6,492 nucleotides of DNA. Source: Candidatus Hermodarchaeota archaeon. Its GTDB lineage: Archaea > Asgardarchaeota > Hermodarchaeia > Hermodarchaeales > Hermodarchaeaceae. The stretch spans positions 1 through 6,492 of the forward strand of contig JAEOTD010000002.1 of the NCBI GenBank assembly GCA_016839995.1. Direction: 5' to 3'. The notes beneath the pieces are model-generated. The model did no database searches. It saw only the letters and a list, made by a program, of their open reading frames with translations, and was not told the DNA's origin. Each line of letters opens with the position of its first letter. Positions within the stretch are counted from its first letter, which is position 1. Position numbers and translations under genes: made by a program. Positions 1 through 6,149 of the stretch are shown here, one piece after another.

Positions 1-188
1 CGATTATTTTGAGCGTTGGGTTGAGGGTTGCGTTCTCTCATTTCAAAAGTGTTATGGCTGGTTTGAGTTTTTTGTAATAATCTGGAAAAATAAACCTAAC
101 CTCAAACACGCCTCTTTCATGTTAAGGCATGGAGGGTGGTCGATGATTTTTTTAGGCTGTGGGGGGTGCGGATAACTATTGGGTTGAT

Positions 189-221
189 TCATCCCCGCCT
201 TAAAAGACGGGGACTTCTCAA
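189..221. repeat. Solitary hairpin resembling an IS200/IS605-family terminal end
   Basis: A short inverted repeat is visible: CCCCG at 193-197 pairs with CGGGG at 208-212, and an inner CT/AG pair closes a TAAA loop after one mismatch. The flanks read TTCAT before the stem and ACTTCTCAA after it. From family knowledge, IS200/IS605 and tnpB elements end in a GC-rich hairpin with similar flanks (CATCCCC...GGGG.CTTCTC, or its reverse complement), and this is also the 3' end of the TnpB guide RNA. Neither side carries a recognisable tnpA or tnpB, so this would be a relic or a non-autonomous end. The hairpin lacks a following T-tract, which argues against a plain terminator. Orientation cannot be decided. 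It could also be an unrelated small structure in the leader upstream of the M29 gene. Confidence 0.42.
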
Positions 222-225
222 CAAA

Positions 226-261
226 TAAGTTATATGACCTCTCATTTCTCTTCTGTATAAT
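226..261 (+). promoter_or_regulatory. Candidate archaeal promoter region for the M29 peptidase gene
   Basis: Two TATA-like boxes lie before the gene. TTATATG at 230-236 follows an A-rich stretch (AAATAAG) that could serve as a BRE, and would place transcription start near 258-262, leaving a leader of about 24 bases that includes the GAGGT ribosome site. The second, TGTATAA at 254-260, is centred about 26 bases before the ATG at 284 and would give an almost leaderless transcript. The first fits better with the ribosome site. The assignment rests on motif and spacing only. Confidence 0.4.
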
Positions 262-270
262 CGCTTAATT

Positions 271-275
271 GAGGT
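271..275 (+). promoter_or_regulatory. Ribosome binding site that decides the M29 start
   Basis: GAGGT lies nine bases before the ATG at 284 and matches the anti-Shine-Dalgarno core. An upstream in-frame TTG at 269 would add five residues (MRLSC) but would put this motif inside the coding region and leave no ribosome site of its own. The ATG is therefore preferred. Confidence 0.6.
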
Positions 276-283
276 TGTCGTGT

Positions 284-1354
284 ATGGTTGATCCACGAAT
301 CAAAGAACATGCGCGTATTCTCGTAGAGTACTCTACCAAAGTTCAAGCAGGTGAGATGGTGTACATCATCTGTGACTTAGATGCTCACCCTCTCGCAGTT
401 GAAGTGGTTAAGAAATGCGCGGAGCGGGGTGCAGCCACCCTGACGATTATGGATTCATCCGAACTGAGTCGGGGCTATATGGATTCAGCAACTGATGCCG
501 CCTTAGACTTGTTTCCACAACACCAGATGGATGCGATAAAGACCTCAGATGTACTTTTCCGATTTCGATCTCCGTCTAATACTCGAACGTTTGCGGGTGT
601 GGATCCAAAGCGACTCATGCGTCGACGGAAAACCACGAATCCAATTTCCGAAGAAGTCCTAAACAAACGCTGGTGTCTAACCCTTCATCCGAATCAAGCC
701 CTTGCCCAAGAGGCAAAAATGAGTTTGACTGACTATCAGGACTTCGTGTACGGGGCAACCCTGCTGGATTGGGAGAAGGAAGCGAAACTCATGCGCAAGC
801 TCCGTGATAAACTCCAAGAGTATTCGACCATCCGATTTGTAGGCAAGGAAACGGATTTGAAAGCCTCGACAAAGGGACGATCATGGGTTTCTTCAGAAGG
901 AACCCACAATATGCCTAGTGGCGAGGTCTTCACTAGCCCTGAAGAAAAATCGGTTGAAGGGCACATCTATTTTGACATTCCATTCCTCTATGCAGGAAAA
1001 GAAGTAGAGGGTGTTCGTCTTGAATTCAAAGACGGAAAGGTCATTAACTATTCTGCGGAGAAAGGCCAGGAAGCTTTGGATGCAGCGTTGAACGTTGATG
1101 ATGGAGCTCGGTTCTTAGGAGAGATGGCAATTGGGACGAACCGAGGTATTCAGCAGTACACCCTGAACATGCTTTTTGACGAAAAAATCGGTGACACTAT
1201 TCATTGTGCTCTGGGAAATGCTTATCCTGAATGTAAGGGGACAAATCAAAGCGCAGTCCACATCGATATAATCAAGAATATGAAAGCCGATGGGAAAATC
1301 CTTGCCGACGATTTCGTCATCTACGAGAAAGGGAAATATTTCTGGGAAAAATAG
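284..1354 (+). CDS. M29-family metallo-aminopeptidase (thermophilic AmpS/AmpT type), 356 aa
   Basis: This is a cytoplasmic peptidase that removes N-terminal amino acids from peptides using a pair of divalent metal ions. The family's metal and active-site residues are all visible. In 356-residue numbering they are Glu214 (in GEVFTSP), Glu280 (in LGEMAIGTN), His307 (in DTIHCALG), Tyr314 (in NAYPE), and His326 with Asp328 (in VHIDII). The spacing from the first to the second Glu equals that in Thermus AmpT (66 residues). The segment before His326 is shorter, as in the compact archaeal members, and total length is below the roughly 410 residues of bacterial enzymes. The N-terminus (MVDPRIKEHARILVEYS) matches the family's usual opening, which supports the ATG at 284. 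No signal peptide or membrane segment is seen. The tldD gene follows after 96 bases on the same strand, suggesting a joint role in peptide breakdown, although tldD may have its own promoter. Family assignment is firm; substrate preference is unknown. Confidence 0.93.
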   Translation: MVDPRIKEHARILVEYSTKVQAGEMVYIICDLDAHPLAVEVVKKCAERGAATLTIMDSSELSRGYMDSATDAALDLFPQHQMDAIKTSDVLFRFRSPSNTRTFAGVDPKRLMRRRKTTNPISEEVLNKRWCLTLHPNQALAQEAKMSLTDYQDFVYGATLLDWEKEAKLMRKLRDKLQEYSTIRFVGKETDLKASTKGRSWVSSEGTHNMPSGEVFTSPEEKSVEGHIYFDIPFLYAGKEVEGVRLEFKDGKVINYSAEKGQEALDAALNVDDGARFLGEMAIGTNRGIQQYTLNMLFDEKIGDTIHCALGNAYPECKGTNQSAVHIDIIKNMKADGKILADDFVIYEKGKYFWEK

Positions 1355-1411
1355 CAGCTGCTTATGAAAACAGACTCTCACCCAGACGCCATGAAAACTT
1401 AATGATGAGTA

Positions 1412-1424
1412 CGGCTTTTATGGA
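1412..1424 (+). promoter_or_regulatory. Candidate TATA box for a near-leaderless tldD transcript
   Basis: CTTTTATGG at 1415-1423 is a plausible archaeal TATA element about 30 bases before the tldD ATG at 1451. No Shine-Dalgarno motif precedes that ATG (the preceding bases are ATTTGATTTT). The combination suggests a short or absent leader, with tldD transcribed separately from, or additionally to, the M29 gene. This is inferred from spacing and the missing ribosome site. Confidence 0.3.
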
Positions 1425-1450
1425 CTCAGTTCACAACTGCATTTGATTTT

Positions 1451-2893
1451 ATGACGTTTCATGATTTAGTGCACCATGGCGTCGAATACGGCGACGCACA
1501 GGGCGCCAAGTATGTTGAACTCCGTTACGTAGACTCTGAAGTGGATGCATACTCAACCAGAAACGGAGCCATTCTCACCGCGGGACTCACACAAACCGCT
1601 GGAATCGGTATTCGGGTCTTAGCTAATGGCGGAATTGGCTTTGCAGCCACTCCCAAGTTGGAAAAATCGGAGATAGAAAAAGCTGTTAAAACAGCTATTC
1701 AGTTGGCACATGCCTCAAAGCGAAAAACTCCTTTAACGATGTCTGAAGAACCGCCAGTACAAACGAAATGGAAAGTTCCTGTAAAAACACCTTTTGCAGA
1801 TATCGCTGCAGAAGATAAGCTCAACCGAATCCTAGAAACAGACAAAGCGCTCGTAGATGCATTTGATGAAAAGACATTTCCCTACCGTATTTTCCTCCTT
1901 TCGCTAGAGACTCAGAAAAAATACATTGCAACCAATGAAGGGACACAGATAGAAACCGATTATAGTCTTTTTCGATATGTGACTTTGTTAACAGCTCAGG
2001 GTGAAAAAGGCACCGAACAACGTAGAGTGTCACGAGGAACCAGTGGTGGATGGGAAACTCTTGATTCACCAGAAATAAGTGAAAGCTTTATCGAAGAGGG
2101 GAGGAAGGCGAAAGAGGTTGCAGACAAAGCTAAAGCCATCACGTTTAACCAACCAGTCGATGTAGTTGTAGGTCCCGAAGTAGCAGGGATTATTGCTCAT
2201 GAAAATTGCGGTCATCCCTCAGAGTCCGATCGTATCCAAGGACGTGAAGGCGTGAATGCCGGGGAGTCCTTTTGGATGGATATTGATGTCGGGTCTGCAC
2301 GGGTAGGATCACCAGCAGTAACGGTAATTGATGACCCCACCCTTCCTAAAAGCGGAGGATTCTATCTCTATGATGATGAAGGAGTAAAGGCTCGACCACG
2401 ATATCTAATCAAAGAAGGCATCGCCCATGAGATGCTCCATGACCGAATATCCGCGGCTAAAGCAGGTGTACAATCAAATGGATCCTCACGAGCTACAAAT
2501 TATGACCGAGAACCTATTCCCCGGATGGCTAACACCTACATCGCCCCCGGCGACCATACTTATAGCGAGATAATCGAAGACATCAAACTTGGAGTGTACC
2601 TGCACTCGTTCACCGAGTGGAACATTGATGACCGCCGATATCAATCGAAATATGTTGGTTCGTACGCGCGATTGATTAAGGATGGTGAAATCACTGACAC
2701 GTTTGTCCGACGTCCAGTCCTTGAGTTGACGTCTCGTGGATTGTTTGACGCTGTTGACGCATGTTCCAAAGGATTTACTGCTGAGATGGCGTTTTGTGGG
2801 AAATCCATTCCCATGCAGGCGATTCCTGTTTGGACAGCAGGTCCTGATGCAATGAGACTGCGTGATATTCGGCTAGGAGGTGTTCCAACATGA
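1451..2893 (+). CDS. tldD: TldD, metalloprotease subunit of the TldD/TldE complex (480 aa)
   Basis: TldD is the zinc-bearing, catalytic subunit of the TldD/TldE (PmbA) protease, peptidase family U62. In bacteria this complex completes microcin B17 maturation and degrades the unfolded antitoxin CcdA; archaeal homologues are thought to cut small unfolded peptides. The HExxxH motif is intact as HENCGH, with His250, Glu251 and His255, and the expected third zinc ligand is Cys449 near the C-terminus (AFCGKSIPM). The family signature around 341-364 (QSNGSSRATNYDREPIPRMA, then NTYI) is also present, as is the usual ending RLGG. Length equals that of E. coli TldD (481). No signal peptide or membrane helix is seen, so it should be cytoplasmic. 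The ATG at 1451 gives the typical N-terminus, but no ribosome site precedes it. Its last four bases overlap tldE, and its final codons contain tldE's ribosome site, so the two subunits are almost certainly co-translated. Confidence 0.96.
   Translation: MTFHDLVHHGVEYGDAQGAKYVELRYVDSEVDAYSTRNGAILTAGLTQTAGIGIRVLANGGIGFAATPKLEKSEIEKAVKTAIQLAHASKRKTPLTMSEEPPVQTKWKVPVKTPFADIAAEDKLNRILETDKALVDAFDEKTFPYRIFLLSLETQKKYIATNEGTQIETDYSLFRYVTLLTAQGEKGTEQRRVSRGTSGGWETLDSPEISESFIEEGRKAKEVADKAKAITFNQPVDVVVGPEVAGIIAHENCGHPSESDRIQGREGVNAGESFWMDIDVGSARVGSPAVTVIDDPTLPKSGGFYLYDDEGVKARPRYLIKEGIAHEMLHDRISAAKAGVQSNGSSRATNYDREPIPRMANTYIAPGDHTYSEIIEDIKLGVYLHSFTEWNIDDRRYQSKYVGSYARLIKDGEITDTFVRRPVLELTSRGLFDAVDACSKGFTAEMAFCGKSIPMQAIPVWTAGPDAMRLRDIRLGGVPT
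2875..2882 (+). promoter_or_regulatory. Strong Shine-Dalgarno for tldE, inside the end of tldD
   Basis: AGGAGGTG is a full-length match to the anti-Shine-Dalgarno and sits seven bases before the tldE ATG at 2890. It is embedded in the codons for the conserved Leu-Gly-Gly-Val at the end of TldD. It fixes the tldE start and, with the ATGA overlap, indicates translational coupling. Confidence 0.8.
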
Positions 2894-4263
2894 CTGAAAA
2901 AGAAACCTTACAAGACCTTGTAGATCATGCTTTGAAAATCGCCTCAACAGATGGACAAGCGGTTGTACAGGCCAGAGAAGTGCTGGAGCATCAGATTCGC
3001 ATTAGTAATTCAGAGATTGATATCTTCAAACAATGGAAATATACTATCCTCGAAGTTTTTGTTGCGATAGAGGGACGAATTGGGACAACTGAGATTTATA
3101 ATCCAACACGGAAAGTGGTGGATTCTGAATTGGCGGACCTGATCAAGTTTGTTCGAAGCTTGCAGCCAACTCCCCTGTTTTCAGGATTACAAGAGAATAT
3201 TCGTACACCAACGAAAGTTGATCAGTTGTATGATAAACGGATTCATGATTTTCCCGACCGGGCTCCTGACGTAGTTACTGCGGCACTAAACCAGGCAAAG
3301 AAGGCAGGTGCAAGACGGACAGCTGGTTCGTTCTTCTTCGATGAAACGCAGAATGTATTAGAAACATCTCAAGGGTTCAGTGGTGAATTTCCGGCTTCGT
3401 CATATCGAATCACTTTACGGAGTTTTGTTGACTCAGAAAGCCAGGGTCAAGGAATCGCTGTTGGTCGAATGTTGAGTGACATTGAAAATCAAATCACCCA
3501 AGCAGGTCATGAATCAGGCGAAATTGCGAAACTTGCGGTAGGAGGAAAACAAGGGAAAGCTGGGACCTACGATTTAGTCATGCACCCAACAGTTGCTGCA
3601 GATGTGTTGGGTAGTCTTGCTGAAGGAGCTAACCCTCTTTTGTTGATGATGGGAATGAGCCCATTGAAAGACAAGATTGGGGAAAAGCTGGCTCCTGATG
3701 TATTGAGCATTTGGGATGATGGGCGGAAACCGAATGGTTTGGGAAGTGCGCCTTTTGATTTTGAAGGAACTCCGACACAAAAATCACCCATCTTTCAGCA
3801 GGGAGTTCTTCAAGGAGTGGTTCATAATGCCTCTTCTGCCCGAATGGCTCAGACGAATAGCACAGGTAATTGCCAATTAGTGAATTTCGGAATGGGTTCA
3901 AAACTTGTAATTCCAGCCTTTTCGAATGTTGTCTTTTCCGAAGGAGATGCATCATTTGAGGAGCTGCTGGAACCTCAGCGACCAACAATCTATGTGACAT
4001 CTGACTGGTACATGCGCTATACCAACCAGCTTGAAGGGACGTTTTCCACGATACCACGAGATGGCATGTTTCTCATTGAAAAGGGTGAAATTGGTCAGCC
4101 GATTCAAAAGCTTCGAATCGCAGACAACCTACTTAGAATGTATGCGAATATAGAAGCGTTGGGTAAGACTGCACGACAAGTGCAGTGGTGGGAAGTGGCT
4201 ACTCCCACGTTCATTCCGTTTGTACGTGTCAAGGATGTACCGATGACCGCAGCTACCCAATGA
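2890..4263 (+). CDS. tldE: TldE (PmbA), non-catalytic partner subunit of the TldD/TldE protease (457 aa)
   Basis: TldE is a structural paralogue of TldD that forms the heterodimeric protease but lacks the metal site. As expected, no HExxxH motif occurs; the equivalent region reads YDLVMHPTVAADVLGSLAEG at 227-246. PmbA/TldE family features seen in order are a DDG followed by SAPFDFEGTPTQ (about 276-297), STGNC at 324-328, and a C-terminal block GTFSTIPRDGMFLIEKGEIG then KLRIADNLL (about 383-415), which corresponds to the conserved end of PmbA. Length is close to E. coli PmbA (450), with a short archaeal-style tail after it (TPTFIPFVRVKDV). The ATG at 2890 overlaps the tldD stop as ATGA and has an excellent ribosome site, so the start is secure. 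It is cytoplasmic by the lack of targeting signals. It should act only together with TldD encoded just upstream. Confidence 0.94.
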   Translation: MTEKETLQDLVDHALKIASTDGQAVVQAREVLEHQIRISNSEIDIFKQWKYTILEVFVAIEGRIGTTEIYNPTRKVVDSELADLIKFVRSLQPTPLFSGLQENIRTPTKVDQLYDKRIHDFPDRAPDVVTAALNQAKKAGARRTAGSFFFDETQNVLETSQGFSGEFPASSYRITLRSFVDSESQGQGIAVGRMLSDIENQITQAGHESGEIAKLAVGGKQGKAGTYDLVMHPTVAADVLGSLAEGANPLLLMMGMSPLKDKIGEKLAPDVLSIWDDGRKPNGLGSAPFDFEGTPTQKSPIFQQGVLQGVVHNASSARMAQTNSTGNCQLVNFGMGSKLVIPAFSNVVFSEGDASFEELLEPQRPTIYVTSDWYMRYTNQLEGTFSTIPRDGMFLIEKGEIGQPIQKLRIADNLLRMYANIEALGKTARQVQWWEVATPTFIPFVRVKDVPMTAATQ

Positions 4264-4287
4264 TTGGCTTCAATTGGAAGTCTAGTC

Positions 4288-4302
4288 GAGTTTATAAGTA
4301 TA
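4288..4302 (+). promoter_or_regulatory. Candidate archaeal TATA box for the radical SAM gene
   Basis: TTTATAAG at 4291-4298, within the 156-base gap after tldE, is a close match to an archaeal TATA element. It would start transcription near 4320-4325 and leave a leader of roughly 95-100 bases before the ATG at 4420. That leader contains a seven-base direct repeat, ACTCGCC, at 4347-4353 and 4362-4368, with a small GAGT/ACTC inverted repeat between and into the second copy. The box suggests that the radical SAM gene can be transcribed independently of the tldD-tldE pair. The assignment is by motif only. Confidence 0.4.
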
Positions 4303-4419
4303 GGATAAGAGGACATACCGTTCGACGAAAAACATAATAAGCTGGAACTCGCCGAGAGTTTACTCGCCAATCTATGACCAGTTGAACTAACCACAAAGTA
4401 ATCTTTTTGGGATGATAAG

Positions 4420-6144
4420 ATGGGAAAAAACGGTGGCAAAAAAGTAGTTCTTACCGCTTCTGTTGCTGAAATGGCAGGATGGGATGCAGATCCATTCATG
4501 GCATTTGCTGGCGGATTTCCTGGTCGTTTGTTCCCAGCTTTTGTATTAAAACGACTGTATAAGCCTGATAAGGCAAATCCCGATTATTCAGCGCCCTTTG
4601 CGCCTTATGGACTTCGAAAAATCGAAGCTACATTGTTAGAAAATGGCTTCGATGAAGATGATGTAATAACTGTTCATCCCCGGCAGTTGAAACAGGTTAT
4701 GGGTCCAAAAACCAAAGTAGTCGGCGTTTCAAGTATGGATCCATTAGGGATGGCCTATGTGAGTATGACCTATTCCTCCTTGACCGGGCTTGGTTATGTC
4801 TCTGCAACCGGGGTAGAGTTTTGGCGGCTATCCCAAAACCCAGCGCTCAACAAATACAAGGTTCCGCGAATCTTAGGAGGCGCTGGTTCATGGCAGTTGA
4901 AGAATCCCAAGCTACGGAAAGAATATGGTGTTGACTGTATTGTGATGGGTGAATCAGAAGGTACTGCTGCCAAATTGTTTGAACAAGCAATTCGGGGTGA
5001 AGTACTCCCCCCCATTGTTAAATCGGAGCGCCCTGCTGATGAAGAGATTCCTGCCATCAGAAAAGGAGCAATATACGGTGCGGTTGAAATCTCAAGAGGC
5101 TGCGGTCGAGGGTGTCAGTTTTGTTCGCCCACCATGAAATATCGACGAACGTTCCCAATTGAGAAAATCCTCAAAGAAGTCCGAGCGAATCTCAGCTGCG
5201 GAGCAAATATGATTCTTTTGAACACCGATGATGTTTTCTTGTATGGGTCCAAAGAGCGATTCCTTCCAAATCGTAAGGCGGTTGTGAGCGTCTATAAAGC
5301 CGTTCTTGATGAACCAGGAGTTGAATATATCCAAACGGCACACGCTTCCTTAGCACCTGCAATAATTGATCCTCAGATGGTCCAAGAAATCTCTGAAACA
5401 ATTGGTGATAAGTGCCGATACACATATCAAGGTGACCCCGTTGTTACCGTTGAAGTAGGTGTCGAGACGGGTAGCCCACGATTAATGCAAGAACACATGC
5501 GAGGTAAAGCCCTCCCCTATGATGTGAGCGAATGGCCTGAAATTGTATGTGAAGCCTATGGCATTCTAAATGATGCCAACTGGGTACCGTTATGCACACT
5601 TGTAACTGGATTACCCAAGGAAACCGAAGAGGATGTGTTACATACTCTTGACTTAATTCATCGGATGCGCCGGTTCAAGACCTTCTTTGTACCTCTTTTC
5701 TTTGTCTCTCTCGAAGATTGTGCGTTACGAAAGGAAAAGACCTTGAACCTCCGTCGACTAACTGAGTTACAATGGGAAATGTTTCTTGAATGTTGGGATC
5801 ACAACCTTCATCATTGGCGGGATGTTTGGTTGGGCGATATCAAAGATACATGGATTAACCGGCAAATTATCAAGATTATTGGGGGGTTCCTGTACCTGAG
5901 CTATTATCGGCATAAACATGGGGGCAAATCGAAACGGATTATGTCTCGGATTGCCGGTATTCTTGGGAAGGATTATCGGTTTCTGCTTCCATTTGAACAT
6001 CCGCAGGGTGAGGAGCTTCCGAAATCCCTGAAGGTTCGGCATCAGAATCGGTTAAGCCTTTTACCGGTAGTACCTGGCAGTGAAGATGTCCGTCGAGAGT
6101 TGCAGTATGCTAATCACCAAGCTCTGTATCGGCATCGTCACTAA
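4420..6144 (+). CDS. Radical SAM protein with B12-binding-like N-terminal domain (574 aa), substrate unknown
   Basis: This enzyme should use a 4Fe-4S cluster and S-adenosylmethionine for radical chemistry. The cluster motif is Cys228, Cys232 and Cys235 (SRGCGRGCQFC, CX3CX2C). Other radical SAM features are LLNTDDVFLYG at 266-276, GVETGSPRLM at 347-356 and GLPKETEEDV at 397-406. Residues about 1-200 look like a cobalamin-binding (Rossmann-like) domain: KVVLTAS at 8-14, VVGVSSMDPLG at 100-110, an ILGGAGSW strand-loop at 151-158, and IVMGESEGTA at 174-183. The classical DxHxxG cobalamin motif is not seen, so B12 may bind base-off without a histidine ligand, or not at all. Residues 450-574 form a basic, His- and aromatic-rich tail (DHNLHHW at 460-466) with a hydrophobic stretch, IIKIIGGFLYLSYY at 483-496, that may sit at a membrane surface. 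The ATG at 4420 has only a weak upstream ribosome site (GGGATGAT), but the next residues fit the family start. Archaeal relatives include lipid-modifying enzymes, so membrane lipid modification is one possibility. Peptide modification, suggested by the tldD-tldE neighbours, is another. Neither is shown. Confidence 0.85.
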   Translation: MGKNGGKKVVLTASVAEMAGWDADPFMAFAGGFPGRLFPAFVLKRLYKPDKANPDYSAPFAPYGLRKIEATLLENGFDEDDVITVHPRQLKQVMGPKTKVVGVSSMDPLGMAYVSMTYSSLTGLGYVSATGVEFWRLSQNPALNKYKVPRILGGAGSWQLKNPKLRKEYGVDCIVMGESEGTAAKLFEQAIRGEVLPPIVKSERPADEEIPAIRKGAIYGAVEISRGCGRGCQFCSPTMKYRRTFPIEKILKEVRANLSCGANMILLNTDDVFLYGSKERFLPNRKAVVSVYKAVLDEPGVEYIQTAHASLAPAIIDPQMVQEISETIGDKCRYTYQGDPVVTVEVGVETGSPRLMQEHMRGKALPYDVSEWPEIVCEAYGILNDANWVPLCTLVTGLPKETEEDVLHTLDLIHRMRRFKTFFVPLFFVSLEDCALRKEKTLNLRRLTELQWEMFLECWDHNLHHWRDVWLGDIKDTWINRQIIKIIGGFLYLSYYRHKHGGKSKRIMSRIAGILGKDYRFLLPFEHPQGEELPKSLKVRHQNRLSLLPVVPGSEDVRRELQYANHQALYRHRH

Positions 6145-6149
6145 GAACG

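Noticed and set aside
2..175. Plus-strand frame open from the left edge for 57 codons, ending at TAA 173-175; it could be the tail of an upstream gene.
   Set aside because: The translation is rich in Trp, Phe, Gly and Cys, ends in GCGGCG, matches no family I recognise and does not look like a TnpB C-terminus. A frame of this length can be open by chance. The region 1-188 otherwise shows only T-tracts (67-76, 147-153) that might be terminators for an upstream gene.
269..283. TTG start at 269 that would lengthen the M29 protein by five residues.
   Set aside because: It would use up the GAGGT ribosome site and add residues that the family lacks; ATG at 284 fits both.
1364..1446. Two mini-ORFs between the M29 gene and tldD (12 codons from 1364; 14 codons from 1402) considered as precursor peptides.
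   Set aside because: Too short, no ribosome sites and no core-peptide character.
3629..4057. Minus-strand open frame of 142 codons inside tldE.
   Set aside because: It lies wholly antisense to a well-supported tldE, with no family resemblance.
4104..4499. Minus-strand open frame of 131 codons spanning the tldE/radical SAM gap.
   Set aside because: Both ends are antisense to conserved coding sequence, and the Ser/Thr-rich translation resembles no known protein; treated as chance.
5007..5013. Run of seven C bases in the radical SAM gene as a possible frameshift site.
   Set aside because: The reading frame and family-like sequence continue normally on both sides (EVLPPIV), so no frameshift is indicated.
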